A stretch of DNA of 64,000 nucleotides, from contig NC_091099.1 of assembly GCF_024713975.1 (NCBI RefSeq), positions 17,279,501 through 17,343,500 of the forward strand, given 5' to 3'. The notes under the pieces were generated by a model, which worked only from the letters and a program-made list of their open reading frames with translations, was not told where the DNA came from and ran no database searches. Position 1 is the first letter of the stretch; each line of letters opens with the position of its first letter. Shown here in pieces: positions 26,601-36,524 of the stretch. This DNA is from Paralichthys olivaceus (taxonomy: Eukaryota; Chordata; Actinopteri; Pleuronectiformes; Paralichthyidae). The translations under genes were made by a program, and so were the position numbers.

Positions 26601-29228
26601 CTTGAGATGATGTTGCTCACCACTGTCAAAAGCCTTGGTGGTTCCTTTTAGCACCTCCAGGGTGAGGGCAGCGATGATGTCAGCCTGACGGGCGATCGCC
26701 TGGGCTCGCTCCATGGCCTCTGCCCCCAGAGAGGTGATCATCTGGGTCCCGTTGATCAGAGCAAGACCCTGTGAGGGTAAAGAAGAGTATTGTCCATCTT
26801 ACTATAACTATATCACGCTGTGTAATAGTCATGTAAACTCTGTTCATATTCTTCTAAATTCTTAAACACAAAGGATTCCCGATGAACCCTGGATTTATTT
26901 TCTGAAGTTATCAGTTCAAGTGAAACATGAGAGTGTGTGGTTGGCTTTAAACATTACCTCTTTAGGCTTTAGTGATATTGGCTTCAGTCCATGGGCCTCA
27001 AGGACCTGGCCAAGGATGAAAGAGAAAAAAACATGTAAAAGGTCAAGGGTCATCCAAAGCTAAACATGTTTTCCTTTTGGCCTTTACGACCTTTCACTCT
27101 CATAAGCAAAATGCAAACTTCCCACTGCATCAAGCATGTTATTGTTTTACAACTATGAAAAAGTCATCGCAATCTTACATATTTGGCATCTGCCCATCCA
27201 CTCTTTGGAGACCACATTTTACCCTCTCCCATCAGCCCTAGAGCCAGATGAGAGAGTGGTGCCAGGTCTCCGCTAGCACCCACTGTTCCCTTCTCTGGGA
27301 CAAAGGAGAGGCAGGAAGCTGCGGGGGGCAAAGTAAGATTCATAAGAAGAGTCATGTAACAGTCAAATTCCCCAATACTAATCCATCAAGCCAGTAATCA
27401 TGTCAGTTAACAGTAGCTAATAGATAATTCAGGTCACCTGAGGTCAAGTGAGATTGGTGGGTCAGAGTGAGGCTCACCATTAAAGGCTTGGATCATGGCA
27501 TGAAGGGTTTCCAGAGAGATCCCACTGTGCCCTTTGGCCAGGACATTGATCCTGAGAGCGAGCAACATGCGGGTTCTCTCAGGGCTCAACGGGTTTCCCA
27601 TACCTGCACACCAGAGCAGATCCATGCTGACATATGTACAATAAGAAATTCTAAAATACCTGTCATCCTGTCTGGAGTTCTCGAGGTCTTACAAATGTTA
27701 AACGCGAAACAAGAAAGCGAGCCTTATAGAGACTGTTATTACCTGCTGAGTGTGAACGCACCAAGTTCTCCTGCAGCTCCCTGAAGGGAAAAAATGAAAG
27801 GGAAGGGAAAAAGACCTTAAATCAGCACATAAAAAAGGATGATTCCTCAACAGTTGACAAAGAAAACAGAAAATAAAATATTGTCTTTACTTGAGCTTGC
27901 TGACAGGAATGACAGTTCGGGCAAATTTGCCAAATCCTGTTGTGATTCCATAGACAACTGATGGCACAGAGAGAAATACAGAGAACTGAAAACATGTAAT
28001 AATTTCTTTGGGGAGGCTGTAGTGTTGCAGCAGCTGGTTAACACTGTGCTTTTTAATGCACTCATTCTCTTTGCAGACAGACATTTAAGGTCTTTATCCT
28101 GAAATTGATCTCAACCTTTGTTTTCTTTGACAATGGTGTCCAAAAGGTCTCTGGCTTGCACAACTTTTCTCTCTGCCTCTGGAGTCAGCTGAAAATGTCA
28201 GTAAAGGGAATGATTACACTGAGTAAAAGATTATCCAATTGGACCTGACGACAAATACAAGTTGTTGATAATTACCTTTATCTTGTACAGTCCCCTGCCT
28301 AGGTTGACCAAATCTGTAGATGTCAGGCTGTTCCCATCCAGGGAAATAAACTGTATACAGGGATATGCATATTATATAGATGTAGTTAGTATAACATTTT
28401 AGCAGAAAATGGGTATATAACGAACACTTACGTCTCCAGGTTCTTTATATGCTGCTGTACTGTTTCACATTTATCAAGGATAACATTCAGTTAAACACAG
28501 TGTTGCCCTACAGTGAAAATAAGAGATTATATTATACAGAAATGATAAAACTCCATTATTCAATAGACTGGGATTCTTTTCAAAAGACAGTGTTACCCAG
28601 AACTAAAAAACTAAACTAAAAAAATTAATAAATTGAAAACAAAAAACAAACAGTGTTTAGTACCCGCTACAGTATATGTACCATATAATAACTATATAGC
28701 ACAAATTCACAAGTTTGAGGATACAGATGAGAAACTCCAGGCTCATACGGGATAAAGTCAGGAGACATGGTATCTCCTTCTATAGCTGGAAGAAAAAGAA
28801 AATCATACAAATTATATGGATTACCTCTTAATCGTTAATTTTGTCATTATAATTAACGTTCTTATCGTCGCCATGGCACCAATATTGCGCAATTACGCAC
28901 AAATTACGCACAGCCAATGTTATAACGTCAGTGCTGATGCATGCACTTGTTAATTACTTAATTCATGCAAACTGTCATTACCGATCTCGACAAAGTCGTT
29001 ATCCTCCAGTACATCCTCGATGGTGTCATCCGCGTCCAGCAAACCCAAACCCTGGCACCTTCGCACCACGAACCGAGTGTCCTTCACCGCCGTGATGCCG
29101 CCGTTGTCCGGTTTGTTCTTAATGTAACGTTTAAGCGCCTCGAGTCCGAGCCACTGGATGGTGTTGGTTGTGTCCCGGCATGGCACCGCCAGCCACTCAT
29201 CGCGGATGTGGACAGTAAAACGAGGCAT
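23690..29228 (-). CDS. hal: Histidine ammonia-lyase (histidase)
   Basis: Converts L-histidine to trans-urocanate and ammonia in the cytosol, the first step of histidine breakdown. Twenty coding exons (minus strand): 29228-28982, 28785-28711, 28451-28432, 28350-28276, 28188-28116, 27957-27891, 27780-27743, 27603-27478, 27318-27179, 27005-26958, 26768-26621, 26521-26426, 26026-25968, 25851-25771, 25609-25544, 25462-25297, 25162-25028, 24235-24127, 23997-23928, 23821-23690 (stop TAA 23692-23690). They sum to 1971 nt, 656 aa; human has 657. Visible motifs are [16 protein letters not shown] with the conserved Tyr (about residue 166), the MIO-forming Ala-Ser-Gly in [15 protein letters not shown] (about 255-257), [18 protein letters not shown] and the C-terminal [11 protein letters not shown]. 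The start matches the family N-terminus [17 protein letters not shown]. Exon 2's donor (T|gtgaat) is weak and exon 3's acceptor is ambiguous by three bases. Confidence 0.97.
23822..23927 (-). other. hal: hal last intron with GC-AG boundaries
   Basis: The exon 19 donor reads CAGAAG|GCAAGTCG, with GC at 23927-23926 instead of GT. The acceptor is ttcaacccag before GTGTGGAATGTG. Only this join keeps the family reading ...[15 protein letters not shown]. The nearby GT at 23923-23922 shifts the frame. AG|GCAAGT is the normal consensus for the minor GC-AG class. Confidence 0.85.
24236..25027. other. hal intron 17, no feature recognised
   Basis: An intron of about 790 bp, A/T-rich, without an ORF or an identifiable repeat. 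It is the longest intron inside the hal coding region. Confidence 0.6.
27179..27318 (-). other. hal: hal exon 9: MIO cofactor loop
   Basis: This exon encodes [20 protein letters not shown]. In the ammonia-lyase family the internal Ala-Ser-Gly cyclises by itself to the 4-methylidene-imidazole-5-one electrophile needed for catalysis. All three residues are intact, which predicts an active enzyme. Confidence 0.95.
28432..28454 (-). other. hal: hal microexon 3 (20 or 23 nt)
   Basis: Read on the minus strand as ...gtacagcag|CATATAAAGAACCTGGAGAC|gtaagtg. Phase analysis requires it between exons 2 and 4 to give YKEPGD-FISLDGN, matching human YREPEKYIELDGD. Two tandem acceptors (CAGCAG) allow 20 nt (start 28451) or 23 nt (start 28454), differing by one Ala codon. 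Confidence 0.7.
28884..28893. promoter_or_regulatory. Perfect C/EBP palindrome in hal intron 1
   Basis: ATTGCGCAAT is an exact match to the ideal palindromic C/EBP site and lies about 90 bp inside intron 1 of hal. Liver expression of histidase makes C/EBP control plausible, but only the motif itself is seen. Confidence 0.4.
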
Positions 29229-31645
29229 TGCGCTTCAGCGTGACTCTGTTGCAGTGAGCGCTGCTTGTCGCTCCGCAGCCCATCACCTTCAGCTGCGTAC
29301 AGCGGTGCCACCAATCACACGCACCGCTGGGGAGTCCCGCCTCGCCGGTGTCACACCTCCAGGGGACCACTGACCTCCACGGGTCAGTCACACGGATGTT
29401 TGGACACACTGACCTCAATGCGTTCAGGTGACGCAACGACAAAAAACCAACAAGTATTTTTTTTAAAACAACACATTCATGTTCACATTCACATGCATAC
29501 TGAAAATTTAACATAATAACAAATCAATGTTTAATTGCCCACAAAATGAAGTATCTACTTTATTTGCTTATTGTGATGGAAACAATTATTTACATCGACT
29601 TTGATTTATTTATATGAATTAGTTTGAAGTTAAGTGAAATGAAAGTGAACAATAACAGCAATGAAATATTCAAGATTCAAAGATTTATATGTTGATAAAA
29701 TCTTAGCATGTGCACATTCTAAAAGGTGGTGAAATTAAACCTTTAAAAAAAGAAGAAGACGTGAAAATAAAGAAGAGGAGAGACACTAAACGGTCAGACT
29801 GGGAGACATCGAGCCCTGGATTTCCACTGCGGACGTCCCACAGCCTCAACATGCGAAAGGGCCACCAGACTGACGGGCCAGTAACAGATGTGGCAGCACA
29901 TTTGACGGACCTCCGAGAGTTCACAGACAAGAAGACTGATGCAGAGGCTGCTCTTCCTGAATTTGCTTGTTTTTATAACTAGTCCCAACTGAGTTTTATG
30001 CTATGCTTGCCCAGAGACAACAGATGCAAATAATCTTCCATCTAACTTTGGTCCAATTAATTATTTTAATTGTCTGCTGTAAAAATACACAATAAGTCAA
30101 TTAAAGTAGCATGGAGTTGTGATCGTCTGCAGCTGGTGTGCTGGCTCTAAGAAACGAGCAATGAAGACCTAAACTCAAAAGTGTTGCAAACACAGATCAT
30201 TTAATACTGTGGCAGGTGACGTCACCTTCCTTACAAGCTTATAAACCTGTGGTCCTCTCAGTGTCATGTTAAAAGAATATAAATGACTACCTCTTGGTAG
30301 TTTGTAATCGATATTGTGTTTTGATTTTTGTGTTTGTGTGCATGTCATTTGTTCGATGATTTGTATTAGTGTTTGTGTTCTATATTAAAGACAGAATTCA
30401 CAGAGGATTCCACCATTGTGTCCATGAATTTAAAGGACGGAACTTCTGAATGAGCACCGATGAGCGGGAAGCATTTTGATGTGAAGTTCAAATATCGAGT
30501 CACTCTCGAGGATTACTAACTACACCTCTAAGGATCTCAGTTGTCCAATTTATAGTGTTAATCTTGAGGTAAACCTTTAGCTAATCTCAAAAGACTCTTT
30601 TAGACAAGATTAAATTGGCCTTTTCTTGCATCACAGACTAAATACTGTTTCATAACAAAACAAACAAACATTACAAAATTATACATTCAGTCAGTCGGCA
30701 AAATATTTTAACAACCAAACATTTCATTGCCTCACTTCCACTGCTGACCTACACAGGGATGCACATCATAAAACACATTAATTGGTGTCTTACAGCAGAT
30801 CTCTGGTGTGGTATCACCCCAACTGGGAACCTATGTTCTGACTTGACAGAAGATTTGAGGAATAAAGACCATAAATAGGACCATAAAAGCTGATATTCAC
30901 TGAATTAAATATGAGGGGAGATGAAGTGTTACTTTAAAATCTATCTGCCTTAATGTAACCGTCTCTTGGACCAGGTCTGAGGCTCACACTTTGTTTTAGG
31001 AGTGTCCCCAGTTGAATGTCAGCTGAAGACTTTTGTTGCATCTCTCTTTGCTCGTCCAGCCTCTCCCTAAAATCAAATAATGGCAAAAATGCTCCTAACT
31101 ACTAAATATAATCACACTGAAAATCCTATGGCAGATGTCCAGTTTTTGGAAGCTTATCAGTGAGTCTGGCCTGTACAGAAACAACAAATAAAATATTAAA
31201 TTTAATATGTTTGGTATTTTGTCTTTGTCAGTATCGACAAACATTTTCAAAATACCTCAACAAAATTAATCAAATCCGTGTAGGCTTTTTTCAAATGAAA
31301 CCCTGCATAATAATAAAACAAAGTACAAAAACGAATTGGCTCCAGCCCTCCTGAAACAGAGCTGGGTAAGCAGAAAATATAATGGATGGACTGATGTTAT
31401 TATATTGTATTAGTGACATTAAGTCTCTAAATAATGAAGTGGCGCTAAGTCTATTTTTTTCACAAATATTTGTACAATTAATTTGCATAATGCGAGATAT
31501 TGTTGTCTATATAGTATATTACTGTAAATGATAGATTGTTTGCTATTCATTTTATTCAAATAGTCTTTTGTGATGTTAATTCACTGAAACCTCTGTAGAG
31601 CAGTATTTTCTGATGGAATACACGACTATTAAAGCATCATTTTCA
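29229..31645. other. hal upstream / intergenic DNA
   Basis: Should carry the hal 5' UTR and promoter next to 29229. No unique TATA box was identified there. A palindromic CRE-like site is at 30214-30227. The human neighbour LTA4H, expected between HAL and ELK3, was not found. No coding sequence is supported. Confidence 0.5.
30214..30227. promoter_or_regulatory. 14-bp palindromic CRE-like site
   Basis: AGGTGACGTCACCT is a perfect palindrome containing the full cAMP response element TGACGTCA. A TATAAA follows on the plus strand at about 30240. It lies 1 kb upstream of the hal start codon and 2.4 kb before the inferred elk3 first exon. Its target gene is unknown. Confidence 0.45.
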
Positions 31646-32132
31646 CTTCTGCCAAAGAGGTTATCTTTTTACCCTTGTTTGTCTGGGTCGGTTGGTCAGT
31701 CGGTCGGTCGGTCAGACGGTTAGTGAGTCAGTTGGTTCGTTGATTGGTGGTTGGATTGGTTGGTTTATGGGTTGGTTGGTTGGTTGGTTGGTTAGCTGGT
31801 TAGTTGGTTGGAGGGTGGGTTGGTGGTTGGTTTGGTTGGTTGGTTGGTGGGTGAGTAGGTTGGTTGATTGGTTGGTTGGTTTCCACAAAACTTGGTGGAA
31901 GAGCCAAGAAAGAAGCCATTAAATGTTGGAATGGTTTCCACAAATAGTTGGATCTTGGACACACATCTTGATCACTTTCTTTAACATTGTAAGTATGATG
32001 GGTTTTTACAGATCTCACACATTTAAAAGGACTGATATAAGTGAGTCTGTGGAACTTGGTGAGGCTTGATTGAATTTAAGGGGACTGTTGGGCCCTGGCG
32101 GCGGTATGAGCTCTACTGAGTGCCATTGTAGT
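31646..32132 (+). repeat. Dispersed non-coding repeat, copy 2, with internal (GGTT)n expansion
   Basis: Starts ctgccaaagaggttatcttt and ends ggggactgttgggccctggc...gagtgccattgta, aligning with the copy at 10399-10822. Where copy 1 has a short GTTTGTTGG-type stretch, this copy has about 200 bp of imperfect GGTT units (31684-31889), followed by the shared ccacaaaacttggtggaaga and actttctttaacattgtaag. Confidence 0.7.
31684..31889. repeat. Imperfect (GGTT)n tetranucleotide tract
   Basis: Runs of ggtt, ggtc, gggtt and gattggtt units over roughly 200 bp. A spurious Trp/Val/Gly-rich reading frame runs through it and was not annotated. Confidence 0.9.
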
Positions 32133-32439
32133 TTTAAATTGAGTTATCCTGATATGCGTTTGGTGCAGTAACACACACACAGCGCATTAGTTAACGTGTA
32201 ATAGACCCCGAACCACATGACTCTGCTTTTTGACTGTGACTGTAAAGTAAACGAGGCGTACGTGAAGGCAGCTCGCTCGCCTGCGGACTGACGGTGATGA
32301 TGTCAGTTTATGGGCAGTCGGAGTTTCTGTATCACCATGTGTGCGGATCCTGTGTGAGCAGGCCCACTGCTGGCGCACGGTCAGCGGGCAGGCACGGGAG
32401 GAGAGGAGGGGAGGAAAAGTGTGTTTACACAGACGGCAA

Positions 32440-32640
32440 ACTGCCTGGGGAATCGTAGGGGAGAGGAAGTGAGCCGGCTCTGTGTCTGCCTGCTCCAACT
32501 TCCTGCTCAGAAAGAGAAAAAGCCCAGGATCCTATTTCAGCGCAGCACAACTGTGAGGAGCAGAAGTAAAGCATGGAAAAACAAGGAATCACACAGGGCT
32601 CACCGTAACGCTTCACGGAGGGAAACACACCGTTGATCAG
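32440..32640 (+). other. elk3: Probable non-coding first exon of elk3
   Basis: A GC-richer block ends at a strong donor, TTGATCAG|GTAAAGT, with the exon end at 32640. It lies upstream of elk3 in the right orientation. It contains GAGGAAGTG (ETS-type) near 32463 and an upstream ATG at 32574 opening an 11-codon frame. The 5' limit is a guess. No transcript was available. Confidence 0.4.
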
Positions 32641-35600
32641 GTAAAGTAAAATGTTTCTATGTGATGAACCCGATTGCTGGTTGTAAACTGCGAAATAACG
32701 CACACGTTCTCGTGTTCTCTTTAATCATTGAGCCACCTCGACTGTAAATGTGTATCTGGTGTTAAACTCTTTGGATCGTTTGGGTGCGTTTTCTAAGTTT
32801 TACGCACGGTTTGTGTCGTCTTCCGGTCCGAGCAACATCTTGAAAATGAGTCAGTGGGGCACAGCAGCGATCCAGACCGCTGAGCTGTGCGTAAAGAGCC
32901 GCTGCAACTTTCGGCTCCCGGATACGAGTGTTGAAACCTCACCACTCAAAACACACACACAAGCAAACAAAAGACGCAGCGCGATGCGAAGAAAGCCCAC
33001 AGCCTCGGAGTCTATCCTCGATGATTTATTTTAATGTTCCCCTGTTGAATTTTCCACCGTCTGCGAACAGGAAGAGAGCAGATTTAGTCATGGCTAAGTA
33101 ATGTCTGCACACACCATCTAATCTCATTAGGAGTTTCCGCTCAGCCAACACAGTGGACGGCTTTGTGCGCACGGCGAGGTTCGTCAGCCAGAGCATCCGC
33201 AGCAGGGCTCCTCGTCCCCGGGCAAAACCACCACAGTGTCCCTGTGATAATCCTGGAATGAGTTTTACCATGATCTGTGGGTGACTGCAGGTAGAACTCA
33301 CAGTAGGGCTGGGATATGGGGCTGTATCTGTGCGTATCTCCATTATATATAGAAATACTTCATCTTTCTGAGAGGCTCAGCACCACTTCAACGTTCATAA
33401 GTGTAGATTTTCAAAAACTTGAATTAACATTTGGTTGAAAATGGATGATGGATGATTTTGTATGTGTTGGGAGTCCATTGATAAAGTAGTGTCTTGTTAT
33501 TTTGCATGAACCTGACCACACACTGATCACTAATAACATTGTAAGAAGTTCAGATAAGTAATGACATCTCAGAAATGACTCAGAGAGCAAACTTTCAGCA
33601 GGTCTTGGTGAAAGTTTCACCAACTTTGAAATTAAAGATATTTTTTGCAATTCAATTGTATCTGTTGTAAAACTCACAATGCTGTTATTTTTATATTGGG
33701 GCAGTATCCCGTTTAGCTGGAGCTGGAAATAGATTTAAAACATATGAGAACAATGTCTCTGTGACTTCAATTAAGGAAGATATGACCCCAAAAAGTTAAA
33801 ACTTTCCATATCTCCAGTAATTATGATGCGAGCCACATAAAACTTTGGTTCTATTGGTTTCTCATACGACCTAATCAGCATCAAAAACTTATCTTATCAA
33901 GAACACGTTGTTGCAGCCCAAAATGTGATGATTTGACACGGTATGACCCGTGGTGGGCCACTCACTCTAATATCCACATCGTGTGTCAGCTGTGAGGTTA
34001 TTATCACCTTGCTGTGCTCACATCTCCTGCTGGTCACTCTCTGAGGTATTCGGGACTGCAGAGTATTTAAAAGTTCCACTGTGCTATTTGCAGCATCTTG
34101 CAAAGGTGAATGTTTACAAGTCCTTCTGGCCTAATTGCAGACCTGTCAGCTCACTGGCCCTGTGTTGGCGAGCTTTACTTTTGCGTTTAAAAGCCAAACC
34201 AAAGTGTGGGTTCAGAGTGGGTTACAGGGTGGAGCTGTGAAAATGGGACAATGATTTGATCTTTTGACCCCTCGTCCTCCGGGGCTTTAGTGGGAAGTGT
34301 GGCAGGATTGGGGAAACGATCCCCTGCTGTGGGATCCCCTCTGCTCACCATTTGTCCTTGGAAGTAGAATAGGAGGAAGTCCTGACTCTGACAGGTTTGT
34401 AGTTTCACATGGCAGATAAAAAACTCACGGGATAGCGTATGTCGGAAGTGGGTTCAGCGCTCCCTCCCTCTCTCTCCTGTCTGAGTTTGTTATCATTGTT
34501 TTTTGAGCATCGGTCTCTAATCACTCCGCACATCCACAGATTAGATTGAAGAGAACACAAGATGACAAAAAGGTTTATCAATATGAAGGACTGTGTGGAG
34601 GGTGACCATTTTCAATACTGTCGCCACAACTATACCATAAATATTTGTATGTGTAGATTAAAATGGACAACAATATGTTTATGTGTGCACATTTCCCATT
34701 GTGGGACTCATAAAAGACTTCTCACTTTTAAACAATACAACCACATTTTTATACGTGTAAAATAATTAAACATATCAAATAAAAAAGACAACAGTATATA
34801 TATATATTTTTAACAAAAAATACAATATTTCTATTTTGTGAAATATATACGTTTGCTTTAATAAACCCTGTTCTTCCTTTTTTATTTAACAAAAGAAGCC
34901 AGATGTCTGACACAAAGAACTTGAGATCAATTCAATTGAGTCTAAAATTTGTAAAACTATGAAATGAAACAGCAGAACTAGAGTTTATCAATCCAACTAA
35001 TCAAATCTAACTTTAATTGTTGTCATATCCTTTCAATAGCTCACTTGGTAGATGGGAGGACTGTGGCTGCTCTATAGCTGATATCTTTAGGTTCGAGTTC
35101 ACCTCGAAGGAGACAAGATGTTTTAACCCAATGTACACAAAATGATTCTGATCAAGCATTTACTCAACAGTTTTTACTGAGACTTAGTTCCCTGGCTGTG
35201 GGCAAAGCTGGAAGCAGGGCTTTTGCTCATCTCTGTGTGCATAAGAACTGAAGAATGCCGGGATATGTTTTCACCTAACTTGGTGGGAATAGTAGTTTGG
35301 GCATTATCTCCCGATGATTAACTTCTGTCGTTGCTTGGTCAAAGGTCAAGCTCAACAAAACTAAAAACACATTTTCTGAGAGCTCTCCACAAATAATAGG
35401 ATAATTGAGCTAAATGTTAATATTGACTATAAAATGATTCCCCATCATGTTATCATATAATTAAGGGACGTCAGGAAGAAGTCGCAAGGAAGTCAGAAAA
35501 TGACATCATATAGCGACATAATTTTTCATTATTTGGTATTAATCTTCCATAATGATGTCATTGTGAAATGGCATTATTACAATCCAAACAAGTTGCCTGA

Positions 35601-36522
35601 ATGGGTTACATCCAGTGCACATGCAGGGTATGCATCACCCATGCTTTTCATTACAGGGTTGAAGTTTGAGGCCGACCAGCATGCATCTCTCTGCCGTTCT
35701 CAAATGTCTCGGCTTGTTTTGTCTGATCGAAAGTCCATAACTCAAACATATTACCTTGGCGTTTTAGCTCAGTAAATGACTTAACCAATCGGCTAAATAA
35801 TGTTTTGCCTGTCAATCTGTCTTTTGAAGTATCAATTAATCCACCAACTGTTTGAGCACTTTAGTGTTACAGTCTGCGGTGGCGGAAACAGCCCCTCCTC
35901 TCTTAAACAAAATTATTAATATGTGAGCTGCTAGCAGGCAGACAGGAGCTTCGAGGCTGCACATTCCTCTATTAAAGGAATAACCCACCCTGGGCCAGTC
36001 ATACTTCCTGTGGAGAGAGGGCCAGGTTGAACCGCAGCATATTTCTGGCTTGAGCTGTTGTTCCTCCTTATATGTGTGTTTTTTTTCTCTCTTCTGCCCG
36101 CTGCTGCTACTTTACACTGCAGTCTTTAACACACACTGTTCTATTCATCAGCGCTCTACTCTTTCTTACACCACATGTTAGAGCTTAAACAGGCTTGTCC
36201 CTCTTCAGCTACTCGCATAATTTAGTCTGTGCGGAGAATCAGGTAAAGAGGCATTTAATTGAGACGAAGCATCAGCTCCTCTTGCTCCAAACAAACACGT
36301 GATACTGTTTGTGGACAGTTAATTGACATTAGTATAAAACATAGTCAATAACTGTCACATTGACTGCAAACTTTCCTCTTCTTCTTGGGTGCTTGAACTT
36401 GTAGTGCACAGGTAGTGTTGGTGTTTATGTCTGAAAACTACCTTAAAAATAACCAGTGGGAGCTTTTATGTTGCATATTCTGCACCGAGTCAAATTCCTC
36501 ACACCGATCTGTCTTCCTGAAG
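32641..36522. other. Inferred elk3 intron 1
   Basis: About 3.9 kb. It contains a tRNA-Tyr-derived pseudogene at 35029-35111 and a GC-richer stretch at about 35880-36110 with possible TEAD, CArG-like and ETS motifs. Otherwise it is A/T-rich without coding sequence. Confidence 0.45.
35029..35111 (+). pseudogene. tRNA-Tyr pseudogene, intron retained
   Basis: CCTTTCAATAGCTCACTTGG aligns with the start of the tRNA-Tyr gene at 20542. GGAGGACTGT, an intron-like GGCTGC...GCTG, TCTTTAGGT and TCGAAGGAGAC also align. The anticodon base is lost, the T arm is shortened and the acceptor stem is mismatched, so a working tRNA is unlikely. Retention of the intron and of the 3' flank GAGAC points to DNA-level duplication rather than reinsertion of a mature tRNA. 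Confidence 0.75.
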
Positions 36523-36524
36523 GT

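Noticed and set aside
31692..31922. Trp/Val/Gly-rich open frame
   Set aside because: Translated from the (GGTT)n repeat; no coding character.
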